Shown piece after piece: positions 1 to 7,194 of a stretch of DNA of 32,105 bases. The stretch's first letter is position 1. Each line of letters begins with the position of its first letter. This stretch comes from an uncultured Bilophila sp. Its GTDB lineage: Bacteria > Desulfobacterota > Desulfovibrionia > Desulfovibrionales > Desulfovibrionaceae. A program made the position numbers and the translations under genes. Under the pieces are notes generated by a model. It was not told the DNA's origin. It saw only the letters and a list, made by a program, of their open reading frames with translations, and ran no database searches. Location of the stretch: NCBI GenBank assembly GCA_902373525.1, contig CABKMN010000023.1, positions 1 through 32,105 of the forward strand, written 5' to 3'.

Positions 1-12
1 AGGGAAGGGGGT

Positions 13-68
13 CCGGGGGAAGGGAGGGGAAAACTTTCTGAGGAACGTTTTCCCCTCCCTTCCCCCGG
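13..68. repeat. G-rich/C-rich palindrome, copy A of a dispersed family
   Basis: A perfect 22-bp inverted repeat (13-34 with 47-68) encloses a 12-nt loop (TTTCTGAGGAAC). It begins 10 nt beyond the rubrerythrin stop codon. On the + strand it is followed by TTTTC, so it could stop transcription entering from the left; on the - strand it is followed by C-rich sequence with no T run. The sequence from about 9 to 40, including the unpaired left flank, is nearly identical to 13809-13840. A terminator role is plausible; membership of a repeat family is seen directly. Confidence 0.8.
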
Positions 69-78
69 TTTTCAATCA

Positions 79-567
79 TTAGTCAATCTTCGCAAAAGCG
101 GCGGCGACGGCGCCACAGATGGGGCACTTGTCGCAGGGGCCTTCCTGAGTGTAGCCGCACACGGTACAGACATAGAAGTCACCCTTGATGGAGGAAGGAT
201 CGGCGAGAGCCTTCTTGTACAGGTTGGCATGCACTTCTTCGACCTTGTTGACCATGTCGAAATACTTGGCGATGCGATCCTGACCTTCTTCCTTGGCGTC
301 GGCGATCATTTCGGGGTACATCTTGGTGAATTCGTAGGTTTCACCTTCGATGGCCGTCTTGAGGTTGGCGGTGGTGTCGCCGATCTTGCCCGCGTTGCGC
401 AGGTGGGCGTGAGCATGGATGGTTTCGGCTTCGGCGGCGGCGCGGAACAGTTTGGCAACCTGAGGCATCCCTTCCTTGTCGGCCTGCTTGGCGAAAGCGA
501 GGTACTTGCGGTTGGCCTGGGATTCTCCGGCGAAAGCGTCCATCAGATTCTTGTCGGTCTTGCTCAT
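79..567 (-). CDS. rbr: Rubrerythrin (short form)
   Basis: The product is a 162-residue non-haem iron protein of the rubrerythrin family, which reduces hydrogen peroxide in the cytoplasm of anaerobes using electrons from reduced rubredoxin or NAD(P)H-dependent donors. The N-terminal ferritin-like four-helix part carries the AFAGESQAN motif (first diiron Glu) and AEAETIHAHAH, followed later by a second Glu-rich helix with EEVHANLY. The C-terminal rubredoxin-like knuckle has the pairs CTVC and CPIC. It is shorter than the classical form of about 190 residues but complete. The start at 567 is chosen over an upstream ATG at 588 because AAGGAG lies at the correct distance just before it (571-580). 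It is a single-gene unit with its own promoter (597-626) and an operator-like palindrome, consistent with oxidative stress control. Family assignment is secure; the physiological donor is not visible. Confidence 0.96.
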   Translation of the reverse strand: MSKTDKNLMDAFAGESQANRKYLAFAKQADKEGMPQVAKLFRAAAEAETIHAHAHLRNAGKIGDTTANLKTAIEGETYEFTKMYPEMIADAKEEGQDRIAKYFDMVNKVEEVHANLYKKALADPSSIKGDFYVCTVCGYTQEGPCDKCPICGAVAAAFAKID

Positions 568-596
568 GGGAAGTCTCCTTTTGTGCAAATCAGGTT

Positions 597-626
597 ATTT
601 GAAAAGTGCGTTGCTTGCGTTGTCAA
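597..626 (-). promoter_or_regulatory. Predicted sigma70-type promoter of rubrerythrin
   Basis: On the minus strand there is a perfect -35 hexamer TTGACA (621-626), an 18-bp spacer, and a -10 candidate TCAAAT (597-602, 4 of 6 consensus bases). This places the start of transcription near 590, about 20-25 nt before the ATG, leaving room for the ribosome binding site only. Inferred from consensus match and position. Confidence 0.6.
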
Positions 627-627
627 T

Positions 628-642
628 CAGGAACGATTCCTG
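628..642. promoter_or_regulatory. Operator-like palindrome upstream of rubrerythrin
   Basis: CAGGAACGATTCCTG is a perfect 6-3-6 inverted repeat that ends 2 bp upstream of the -35 hexamer of the rubrerythrin promoter. The position suits an activator or repressor site. It does not match the Fur, PerR or Rex consensus forms I know, so the cognate regulator is not assigned. Confidence 0.45.
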
Positions 643-677
643 TTTATAGAAATCCGGTTCGCTTGTAAAGCCTTATC

Positions 678-719
678 GGTACTTTTTTTGAAAAAAAATG
701 CGTTCTCAAAAAAAGTGCC
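678..719. repeat. A/T-rich inverted repeat between divergent genes
   Basis: Two 14-bp arms (678-691 and 706-719) are complementary except at one position that would be a U-G pair in a plus-strand RNA, around a 14-nt loop. Each arm contains a run of seven T or A. It lies between rubrerythrin (-) and the IMPACT gene (+), about 65 nt before the latter. It could be a leader hairpin, a regulator site, or a terminator facing rubrerythrin. The role is open. Confidence 0.5.
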
Positions 720-784
720 ATGAATAAAAGGGAGATGGCGGACATGCTTGACCGAAGCGCGTTCCGACGCTACACCTTGTCTCC

Positions 785-1438
785 ATGTCTGTATCCTATC
801 GCATCCCTGATCTGGAACCGGAAGCCTGCCACCGCTGCGAGGAAATCGTCCGCCGCAGCCGGTTCATCGTCAGCCTCGCCCATACGCCGAACCCGGACGC
901 GGCCAAGGCGTTCGTCGAGCGCATCAAGCGCGAGTTCCCCGACGCCACCCACAACTGCTGGGCCTACGCCGCGGGCGCGCCCGGCCAGACCGGCAAGGTC
1001 GGCTACAGCGACGACGGCGAACCGCACGGCACGGCGGGACGTCCCATGCTCACCATGCTCCTGCACGGCGGCGTGGGCGAGCTGGCGGCGGTCGTCACCC
1101 GTTACTTCGGCGGCATCAAGCTGGGCACCGGCGGCCTTGTCCGCGCCTATCAGGGCATGGTCAGGCTCGGTCTGGAAACGCTGCCCACGCGCGAGCACAT
1201 GATCCCCGCGCGCGTCGAGGTGGTGCTCGACTATCCGCATATCACCGTGTTCCGGCGTCTTTTGCCCGACTTCCGGGCCACCGTGGACTCCGAGACCTTT
1301 GGGGTGGACGCGACGTACCAGCTCCTCCTGCCGGACCAGAACATCCCGGCCCTCGAAGCCGCGCTGACCGAGCTGACCGACGGGGCCGTGCTGGTCACCC
1401 GGCTCGACGACGAGGAACCGGCGTCCGGGCATTCCTGA
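785..1438 (+). CDS. IMPACT/YigZ family protein
   Basis: The 217-residue product belongs to the YigZ/IMPACT family (UPF0029 domain followed by a DUF1949-like C-terminal domain). The signature is clear: SDDGEPHGTAG near residue 80, then VVTRYFGGIKLGTGGLVRAY around 101-120. Eukaryotic IMPACT regulates GCN2; the bacterial role is not settled, with links proposed to translation or ribosome-associated functions. The length matches the family at about 205-220 residues. The ATG at 785 has no recognisable ribosome binding site directly upstream, yet no in-frame start with a better site exists nearby. A GGGAG precedes an out-of-frame ATG at 744. It is a single gene, ending at a bidirectional terminator shared with the convergent threonine aldolase gene. 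Confidence 0.93.
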   Translation: MSVSYRIPDLEPEACHRCEEIVRRSRFIVSLAHTPNPDAAKAFVERIKREFPDATHNCWAYAAGAPGQTGKVGYSDDGEPHGTAGRPMLTMLLHGGVGELAAVVTRYFGGIKLGTGGLVRAYQGMVRLGLETLPTREHMIPARVEVVLDYPHITVFRRLLPDFRATVDSETFGVDATYQLLLPDQNIPALEAALTELTDGAVLVTRLDDEEPASGHS

Positions 1439-1518
1439 ACCGTATGATCGGAGCGTAGCACGTTCCGCTCCGTTTGAATACGTTTCCGTGCCGGAAAAAT
1501 CACTCCCCCGCAAACGTG

Positions 1519-1551
1519 AAAAGCCTTTCGGCGGCGAACCGAAAGGCTTTT
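1519..1551. terminator. Bidirectional rho-independent terminator
   Basis: A 13-bp perfect stem (1519-1531 with 1539-1551, core AAGCCTTTCGG) with a 7-nt loop has a T run on either strand's 3' side (5 T on the + strand, 4 T on the - strand). It lies between the convergent IMPACT gene (ends 1438) and threonine aldolase gene (ends 1577), and so can serve both. Confidence 0.88.
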
Positions 1552-1576
1552 TGCGTACAAGGGGAAGAAAGCCGTT

Positions 1577-2599
1577 CTAGGCGAGTTCGCCCACGGCCTT
1601 GGCGAACGCCCGCACCTGTTCTTCGGTGGTGTTGAAGCTGAGCATCCAGCGCACGGTATGGGCCACGGGATCGACCTCGTGGAACAGGTAGTCCTCCTGC
1701 AACCGCGCGATGTGTTCGGGCTTCATGTTCACGAACACGCCGTTGGTGTCCACGGGGTGGGCCAGTTGGACATGCGGCATGTCCGCGACGAGCGCGCCGA
1801 GCAGGCGGGCCATCGCGTTGGCGTGGCGGGCGTTGTCCAGCCACAGATCGTTTTCGAAATAGGCGACGTACTGAGCCGCGATGAACCGCATCTTGGAGGC
1901 CAGCAGCAGGTTCTGCTTGCGGAGCGTGGCGAAGTCGCGCACGAAGGCCTTGTTGAAGATGACGACCGATTCCGCCATCATCATGCCGTTTTTCGTGCCG
2001 CCGAAACTCATCATGTCCACGCCGAGATCGCGGGTGACGGAGCGGACGTCGCGGCCCAGCGCCACGACGGCGTTGGCGATGCGCGCCCCGTCCATGTGCA
2101 CGTACAGGCCGTTGGCGTGCGCCACCTCGACGATGGCCCGGATTTCGTCGGGCGTGTACACCGTGGCGACTTCCGTGGACTGGGTGAGCGCCACCAGCCC
2201 CGGCTGGCTGTGGTGCATGTCGCCGAGGGCCCCGAGATGGGCGTGGAGCGATTCGGCGGCGATCTTGCCGTGCACGGAGGGAACGGGAAGCATCTTGCAG
2301 CCCACAACGGCCTCGACCGCGCCGCTTTCCGAGGTGTGGGTATGGGCCATGTCGCTGCACAGGACGGCGTTCCACGACCGGATCATACGGTTGAACCCGA
2401 GCACGTTGGCCCCGGTGCCCAGCGGGACGAGGAACACGTCCACGTCCTCCCCGAACAGGGTCTTGAAGCGCCGCTCGGCCTCGGCGGTCCAGGGATCGTC
2501 GCCGTAAGGCACCGCCGCGCCCACGTTAGCCCGATTCAGGGCCTCCATAACGTTCGGATGCACGCCGCTGGTGTTGTCGCTGGCAAAGGTCGCGTCCAT
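1577..2599 (-). CDS. ltaE: Low-specificity L-threonine aldolase
   Basis: This 340-residue fold-type I PLP enzyme cleaves L-threonine and L-allo-threonine to glycine and acetaldehyde. The internal-aldimine lysine is K203 in the family motif SFGGTKNGMM; HMDGARIANA (168-177) supplies D170, which contacts the PLP ring nitrogen. The N-terminal ASDNTSGVHPNV motif and YGDDPWT match the family, and the length is as expected. The start at 2599 is supported by AGGAGA a few bases upstream; earlier in-frame codons add non-conserved residues. Short genes on both sides suggest it is transcribed alone, ending at the shared terminator at 1519-1551. Nearby genes do not reveal a pathway; the usual role is glycine supply or threonine breakdown. 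Confidence 0.95.
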   Translation of the reverse strand: MDATFASDNTSGVHPNVMEALNRANVGAAVPYGDDPWTAEAERRFKTLFGEDVDVFLVPLGTGANVLGFNRMIRSWNAVLCSDMAHTHTSESGAVEAVVGCKMLPVPSVHGKIAAESLHAHLGALGDMHHSQPGLVALTQSTEVATVYTPDEIRAIVEVAHANGLYVHMDGARIANAVVALGRDVRSVTRDLGVDMMSFGGTKNGMMMAESVVIFNKAFVRDFATLRKQNLLLASKMRFIAAQYVAYFENDLWLDNARHANAMARLLGALVADMPHVQLAHPVDTNGVFVNMKPEHIARLQEDYLFHEVDPVAHTVRWMLSFNTTEEQVRAFAKAVGELA

Positions 2600-2717
2600 A
2601 TCGTCTCCTGAGAGCCTTCTCACGTTACACGTTGCACGATGAACGACGGGCAGACCGGACCGCCCGCCGCGAAGCGGCATGAATGCCGCCGAAGACCACG
2701 CTCCGCGGCGGAAGGGA

Positions 2718-2744
2718 CCTTTGAAACGCGGACCGTTTCAAAGG
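2718..2744 (-). terminator. Hairpin after the glycosyltransferase gene
   Basis: A perfect 10-bp inverted repeat (CCTTTGAAAC ... GTTTCAAAGG, 7-nt loop) starts 9 nt past the stop of the glycosyltransferase gene. There is no T run after it on either strand, so it is a weak or non-canonical terminator. A second inverted repeat, GCGGCAT-GA-ATGCCGC, lies at 2674-2689. Confidence 0.5.
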
Positions 2745-2753
2745 CAGTCCGCT

Positions 2754-3878
2754 CTAGGACCGGCGGCGCCGGGAGCATGCGTCCGCATAGACAGCCAGCG
2801 TCTGGTTGAGAAAATCGGCGTCGCCCAACGCGGCGATGCGCTTGGAACAGGCCTCCGTCAGTTCCCGCCGCCACGCGGCATCCGTCGCGGCCCTGCGGAG
2901 CACGTCCGCCAGCGCGTCGACGTCGCCGGGCGGCACCAGCGCGGACGCGGGGAGCAGATCGGGCATGACGCCCACCGAGGTGGAAACGAGAGGCCTGCCG
3001 CAGGCCATGATTTCCAGCGCGGCCCGGGCGATGGTTTCCGACCACAGCGACGCGACCACGCCCGCGTCCAGCGCGGACAGGCAGGCCGCAACGTCGGGCA
3101 CCTTGCCGGTAATGGTCACGTAGTCCCCCATCCCGGCCTCACGTATCCACGCCTCCACCTCTTCCTGAAGCGTCGCCGTGGAAAAGCCGAGCAGGAGCAG
3201 GCGGATGTTCCGCATCCCCGAGTTCACGAGCCGGGACAGCGCGGCGATGGTCTCCCGCTGCCCCTTCACGCGGTCGAAGCGACCGAGCAGCCCGACCACG
3301 AAATCCTCGTCCGCAAGGCCGTACCGCGCCCGGACAGCCGCCCTGCCCTCGGGATCAAAACGGAACCGCGCCGTGTCCACACCACCCAGAATCGTGTACA
3401 GCCGGTCGGCGGGCACATGCATCTTCTCGGCGAAATGCCGGGTCATGACGGAATTGGTGGCGACCACCGCGTCGGCCACCCGGGTATGGAGGATACGGTT
3501 GGGAAGATTGCCCTTGGGCAGCCGCTGATCGCCGCGCGTACGCACCAGCGCGTAGCCGTCCATGCCCTTGAGCATCCCCCAGAACAGGAAGGACTCGCCC
3601 CGGTGGCAGTTGACCACATCGGGCCGAAACGCCCGGATCAGCCGGGACATGTCCCGGAGCAGGCCGGGAAATTCCAGCGGATTCTTGGCGTTGAGCGGCA
3701 TGGCCACCGGGCGGAGGCCCATGCTTTCGGCCTTCTCGAAGGTTTCGGTGCCGGCGAGGGCCACGACGCGGCTCTCGTGCCCGGCGGCGTTGAGCAGGCG
3801 CGCCAGTTCCAGCCCGTACCAGGCGGTGGCGTTGAACCAGCGGACATTGACGACCTGAATCGTGCGGAGAAAGGACAT
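2754..3878 (-). CDS. Glycosyltransferase family 4
   Basis: The product (374 residues) is a GT-B fold retaining glycosyltransferase of the GT4 type, acting in the cytoplasm or at the inner membrane on a nucleotide-sugar donor. Visible features are an N-terminal Rossmann half (IQVVNVRWFNATAWYG...), a GxxGRFDRVKGQ segment at the start of the second domain (VVGLLGRFDRVKGQ) and the donor-binding E-x7-E motif in SETIARAALEIMACGRPLV. The start at 3878 begins the conserved strand; upstream in-frame starts add non-conserved sequence. A GGAA about 8 nt upstream is a weak ribosome site. No other polysaccharide or LPS genes flank it, so the acceptor is unknown; LPS or glycolipid synthesis is a reasonable guess only. 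Confidence 0.88.
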   Translation of the reverse strand: MSFLRTIQVVNVRWFNATAWYGLELARLLNAAGHESRVVALAGTETFEKAESMGLRPVAMPLNAKNPLEFPGLLRDMSRLIRAFRPDVVNCHRGESFLFWGMLKGMDGYALVRTRGDQRLPKGNLPNRILHTRVADAVVATNSVMTRHFAEKMHVPADRLYTILGGVDTARFRFDPEGRAAVRARYGLADEDFVVGLLGRFDRVKGQRETIAALSRLVNSGMRNIRLLLLGFSTATLQEEVEAWIREAGMGDYVTITGKVPDVAACLSALDAGVVASLWSETIARAALEIMACGRPLVSTSVGVMPDLLPASALVPPGDVDALADVLRRAATDAAWRRELTEACSKRIAALGDADFLNQTLAVYADACSRRRRS

Positions 3879-3953
3879 GGGCGTTCCGGGGAAAAAAGTT
3901 GACTCCCTGCTGTAGCACAAGCCCCGGACCGGGACAAGAATCCCCCGGACGCC

Positions 3954-3980
3954 AAAAACGGCGGCCCAAACGGACCGCCG
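3954..3980 (-). terminator. Rho-independent terminator of the cytochrome c gene
   Basis: On the minus strand a 9-bp stem (CGGCGGTCC with GGGCCGCCG, one U-G pair) with a GTTT loop is followed by five T. It lies 37 nt past the cytochrome c stop, with the correct orientation for that gene. Confidence 0.85.
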
Positions 3981-4016
3981 CCCTTGCAAAAAGAGGAGTG
4001 GTGAGACCTCCCGGCC

Positions 4017-4331
4017 CTACATCTTGTTGATGTAGGCGGCGAGATCAAGAAGCTGCTTGTCGGAAAGCGGCTTCAGCACGTTCTGCATGCCGACCATCTT
4101 GCCGTCGGTATAGGTGCCGGTCTGGAATCCCTTCATCTTTTCCATGAGATCGGGAACCGACATCCCGGCGAGGCCGTTGCCGTTCAGCGTGTGACAGGGC
4201 ACACAACTGTCGTAGAGGGTCGCGCCTTCGGACGGATTGCCGCCGTCGGGCCATGTCTGCGCCTGCGCCGCACCGGCGGCCACAAGCAGGGGAAGCGCCA
4301 TCACACACGCGTATTTCAGGACACCACGCAT
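4017..4331 (-). CDS. Periplasmic class I cytochrome c (c553-like)
   Basis: The 104-residue precursor has a signal peptide (MRGVLKYACVMALPLLVAAGAAQA, likely cut after A24) and one haem c site, CVPCH at 43-47, near the mature N terminus. The C-terminal Met ligand is M79 or M82 in GKMVGMQN, followed by the final helix LLDLAAYINKM. The size and layout match cytochrome c553 of sulfate reducers, a small periplasmic electron carrier (for example from formate dehydrogenase). Two ATGs are available; the one at 4331 has AGGAGG seven nt upstream, while the one at 4337 lies directly against it, so 4331 is chosen. A Fur-like half palindrome (4394-4404) sits upstream. It follows the frameshifted GNAT gene by 70 nt, so it may have its own promoter, and a strong terminator follows it. 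Confidence 0.92.
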   Translation of the reverse strand: MRGVLKYACVMALPLLVAAGAAQAQTWPDGGNPSEGATLYDSCVPCHTLNGNGLAGMSVPDLMEKMKGFQTGTYTDGKMVGMQNVLKPLSDKQLLDLAAYINKM

Positions 4332-4393
4332 ACACATTCCTCCTCGGAAAGAGCTTTGGTTTCCGTCAGAATACGCCGTGCAAGCACGCAAAC

Positions 4394-4404
4394 AATGATT
4401 ATCA
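4394..4404. promoter_or_regulatory. Fur-box-like sequence upstream of cytochrome c
   Basis: AATGATTATCA at 4394-4404 contains the perfect 9-bp palindrome TGATTATCA; read on the minus strand, TGATAATCATT matches the centre of the Fur consensus. It overlaps the GNAT stop codon and lies 63 nt before the cytochrome start. Outside the centre the match to a 19-bp Fur box degrades, so this is a low-confidence candidate. Confidence 0.3.
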
Positions 4405-4924
4405 AAGAAAAAACGGACCTTCCTGCTTCCGCGGGGACTTGAGGTCGAGACGCCAGAAAAGGCTTTCCGCCTCTTCGCGGCACAGCTCGAAACCGCACCG
4501 TTCCAACACGCTCCGGGACGCGGCATTGTCCCGTTCCGTTTCCGCGGCGACCTCGCGCACATGCGGCTGTTCCAGAGCCCACCGGGCCAGCGCGCCGAGC
4601 GCTTCGGTCATGAATCCGCGCCCCCGAAAGCGCGCGTGAAGCCCGTATCCCACTTCCACGACGCCGCGCTCATCCGGAGGGGCCATGAAACAGGCGCTGC
4701 CCACGGCGGCCCGCTCCGCCTTCAGGATGATCTGCCAGCTCGCCATCCACGGGAACGCGTCCCGCCGCTTGCGCGCCTCGGCGTACAGCCCCCGCATGGC
4801 CTCCAACGTGTGCCCGAACGAAGCCGAGCGACCGCCCCAGCCGCTCGGGGGCATCAAGCAGCATGCCGAACTGTTCCGGCGTCAGCGCCACGATGCGGAG
4901 GCGTTCCGTTTCCAGCGCCGTCAT
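4402..4924 (-). pseudogene. GNAT acetyltransferase, RimJ/RimL type, frameshifted
   Basis: The gene starts at an ATG (4924) that overlaps the stop of the MocR gene (ATGA). The first 35 or so residues (MTALETERLRIVALTPEQF...PERLGRSLGF) match the N terminus of a ribosomal-protein-type GNAT enzyme. Further downstream the match continues in another frame: HTLEAMRGLYAEARK, WQIILKAERAAVGSACFM, the acetyl-CoA loop GLHARFRGRGFMTEAL, and AETERDNAASRSVLERCGF, ending at 4402. The 523-nt span is one base longer than a whole number of codons. Removing one G of the GGG complementary to 4813-4815 joins both parts as GRSLGFVR-HTLEAM, giving about 173 residues, the family norm. As written, translation from 4924 would end near 4670 after about 84 residues. 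This may be a real mutation or a sequence error; I see no slippery site for programmed shifting. Confidence 0.8.
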
Positions 4925-6279
4925 CCGTGCAGCATCCCGGCGAGCGTGCCGAGGGCGTCGGCCAGCGCCTCCCGCGTGCGGACCCCGCCGAGGGCCAGAC
5001 GCACGCCCTGCTCCGGCGCGGCGCGGTTGAGCGCGAACAGATCGCTGTCCGCCACGATGATCCCGCGCTGCCGGGCCGCCTCCGCGAACGCCACCGCCGC
5101 CCACGGGTCCGGCAGTTTCAGCCAGCAAAAAAATCCCGTGGTCCGCGTCTCCAGCGGAAAACCGTCCAGCAGACGCCGCGCCAGCGCGTTGCGTTCCGCC
5201 GCTTCCCGGCGCTTCGCCTCCAGCACCCGGTCCGCCGTGCCGTTGCGTATCCACATGGTCGCCAGCTCGGCCATGAGCGGCGGGGCCATCGAAATGGTGT
5301 AGGAAACCGTCCGCTCCAGCTCGGCGTAGGCCGCGTCCGGCGGGCAAAGGTAGGCGATGCGCAACCCGCCGCTCAAGGCCTCGCTTGTGGAGGCGATGAA
5401 ACAGCACCGCTCGGGAGCCAGCGACGCCAGCGGCGGCAGGTTGTGCTCCAGCGACAGCGCGTACACGTCGTCCTCGATGATCATGATGTCGTAGCGGCGG
5501 CAAATCTCCACCAGCTCCCGGCGGCGGTATTCGGGAATCTGCGCCAGCGTGGGATTCTGGCAGGTGGGCATCAGGTACAGGCCTTTGATCGCCCCGGCGC
5601 GACAGGCCGCCTCCAGCGAATCCGGCAGCATGCCGCCCTGATCCATGCGGATGGGCGTCAGGTTGAGCCGCAGGCGGCGGGCAAGCTGCTTGAGCAGCGG
5701 ATAGCTGAGCTGTTCGGCGGCGATGCGGTCGCCGGGATTGAACAGCGAGGCCAGCACCGTCAGCAGGGCGTGCTGCGCTCCCGCGCACACGAGCAGGTTG
5801 TCGGGCGACACCGCCAGCCCGTACCGGCCCGCCCAGAGCGCACCGGCCTCACGGTGCCGCAGCAGGCCGCGCGGCTGCTGGTAGTTGCTCAGTTCCTTGA
5901 GGTCGGCGTAGCGGGAAAGTTCGGCCACGGCCTCGTTCAGGTCCGGGTTCAGATACTCGAACGGCGCGATGAACCCCAGATCGTGCATCCGCCCCGACCC
6001 TTCGTACACGTCCACGTCATGGCACGGCGCGGCCACGAACGTCCCCCGCCCGGTCACGCCCACGGTCAGCCCGCGCTGCGCGGCTTCGGCATAGCCCCGG
6101 CTCACCGTCCCGATGGTCACGCCGAGCGTTTCGGCAAGCTCCCGGTGCGTGGGCAGCGATTCGCCGGGCGCGAGCGCACCCTCCTCGATGCCCTGCGCGA
6201 TGGCGTTCGCCACCAGCATGTACTTGGCTTCCGAGGGGTGCTCCTGCGCCTGTTCCCGATACAAATGAAGCAGTTTCAT
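4921..6279 (-). CDS. MocR/GntR-type regulator with aminotransferase-like domain, PLP lysine replaced
   Basis: The 452-residue protein has an N-terminal GntR-family winged helix (about 12-82: LPTHRELAETLGVTIGTVSRGYAEAAQRGL...GRGTFV) and a C-terminal fold-type I aminotransferase domain (about 110-450). Aminotransferase landmarks are present: GAQHAL, PTCQNPT (238-244) and the cofactor-contacting IIEDDVY (267-273). The segment where the family has S-x-S-K-x-L-x-x-G-L-R reads STSEALSGGLR, so the Schiff-base lysine position is E300 (codon GAG at 5380-5382). Known MocR regulators sense PLP or a PLP-amino acid adduct through this lysine, so this one should not bind PLP covalently. It is 6 nt downstream of the PHP gene and overlaps the GNAT gene; targets are unknown. 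No ribosome site is evident, so coupling to the PHP gene is likely. Confidence 0.9.
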   Translation of the reverse strand: MKLLHLYREQAQEHPSEAKYMLVANAIAQGIEEGALAPGESLPTHRELAETLGVTIGTVSRGYAEAAQRGLTVGVTGRGTFVAAPCHDVDVYEGSGRMHDLGFIAPFEYLNPDLNEAVAELSRYADLKELSNYQQPRGLLRHREAGALWAGRYGLAVSPDNLLVCAGAQHALLTVLASLFNPGDRIAAEQLSYPLLKQLARRLRLNLTPIRMDQGGMLPDSLEAACRAGAIKGLYLMPTCQNPTLAQIPEYRRRELVEICRRYDIMIIEDDVYALSLEHNLPPLASLAPERCCFIASTSEALSGGLRIAYLCPPDAAYAELERTVSYTISMAPPLMAELATMWIRNGTADRVLEAKRREAAERNALARRLLDGFPLETRTTGFFCWLKLPDPWAAVAFAEAARQRGIIVADSDLFALNRAAPEQGVRLALGGVRTREALADALGTLAGMLHG

Positions 6280-6285
6280 GGCGTA

Positions 6286-7158
6286 CTACGCATTCGGACG
6301 GACGTTGTCGGGAAGGGCCCGGGCCTTGAGCGCGTCCAGCAGGGCCACCGTCACCCGGAGGCCGCCCTTGCCGCGTCCGAGCGACACGCCGGGCTTGGCC
6401 GTACCGTGGTAGTCCGAACCGCCGCTGACGCCGAGGCCGTAGCGCGCCGCCAGATCGACGCAAAAACGTTCGTCACGGGCGGAATGCTCGCTGTGGTAGG
6501 CTTCGATGGCTCCGAGGCCCGCCTCCTTAAGCTGCGGGATGATTTCGTCGAACCACGACGGCGGACAGCGGATCAGCATGGGATGCGCGAAGCTCACCAC
6601 GGCTCCGAGATTGGCCATGAGGCTCACGCCCTCTTCCGGCGAAAGCAGGGTGCGGGGCACGTAGGCCGCGCCGTAATAGCCCAGATACAGTTCGAACGCC
6701 TGCGGAAAACCGGATACCACACCCCGCTTCCTGAGCACGCGGGCGATGTGGGGCCGTCCGACCGATTCCCCCTGCGCCTCCTCCAGCACCTCGTCGTAGC
6801 TGATGTCGATGCCGAGTGCGCGGAGCTTGTCGAGCATCCGGCGGTTGCGTTCCTCACGGTGCTCGCGGAGGCGGGCCAGCGCCGCGTCCAGCGGGGCCGA
6901 ACGCTTCGGAAGCCACAGGCCCAGCAGGTGGATTTCCCCGTACCGCCCCTGCACCCCGAGTTCGCACCCTCGGATGACCTCGACCCCGAACTCCCGCCCG
7001 GCGGCCTCGGCCTCGTCCAGCCCGGAGACGGTATCGTGATCGGTGACGGCAACCGCGGCGAGTTTCAGCGCAGCGGCCTTGCGGACAAGATCACGCGGGG
7101 AATCCGTCCCGTCGGACGCCGTCGTGTGGGTGTGCAAATCGACAAAACGCGGCTGCAT
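6286..7158 (-). CDS. PHP-domain metal-dependent phosphoesterase (RNase AM/YciV-like)
   Basis: This 290-residue protein has the PHP trinuclear metal motifs: HTHTTASDG (9-17), TDHDT (39-43), a Glu in RGCELGV, a His in SFAHP near 190 and the final GGSDYHG near 247. The nearest well-studied relatives are E. coli YciV (RNase AM, 5'-3' exonuclease on short RNA and rRNA 5' ends) and 3',5'-nucleotide phosphatases, which have the same length of about 280-290 residues. An AGGAG lies 6 nt before the ATG. It is the first gene of a minus-strand run with the MocR and GNAT genes. Catalysis on 5'-phosphorylated RNA ends or small phosphonucleotides is inferred from family; the exact substrate cannot be read from the sequence. 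Confidence 0.88.
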   Translation of the reverse strand: MQPRFVDLHTHTTASDGTDSPRDLVRKAAALKLAAVAVTDHDTVSGLDEAEAAGREFGVEVIRGCELGVQGRYGEIHLLGLWLPKRSAPLDAALARLREHREERNRRMLDKLRALGIDISYDEVLEEAQGESVGRPHIARVLRKRGVVSGFPQAFELYLGYYGAAYVPRTLLSPEEGVSLMANLGAVVSFAHPMLIRCPPSWFDEIIPQLKEAGLGAIEAYHSEHSARDERFCVDLAARYGLGVSGGSDYHGTAKPGVSLGRGKGGLRVTVALLDALKARALPDNVRPNA

Positions 7159-7194
7159 GCTTTCTCCTCATCGCCCCTCGCGGAGACGGGCGGC

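Noticed and set aside
720..1202. Alternative plus-strand frame starting with a better ribosome site before the IMPACT gene
   Set aside because: It overlaps the IMPACT gene in a different frame and is Arg/Ser/Ala-rich without domain similarity.
4805..4855. Programmed frameshifting in the GNAT gene
   Set aside because: There is no slippery heptamer, internal ribosome site or downstream hairpin evident; mutation or sequence error is simpler.
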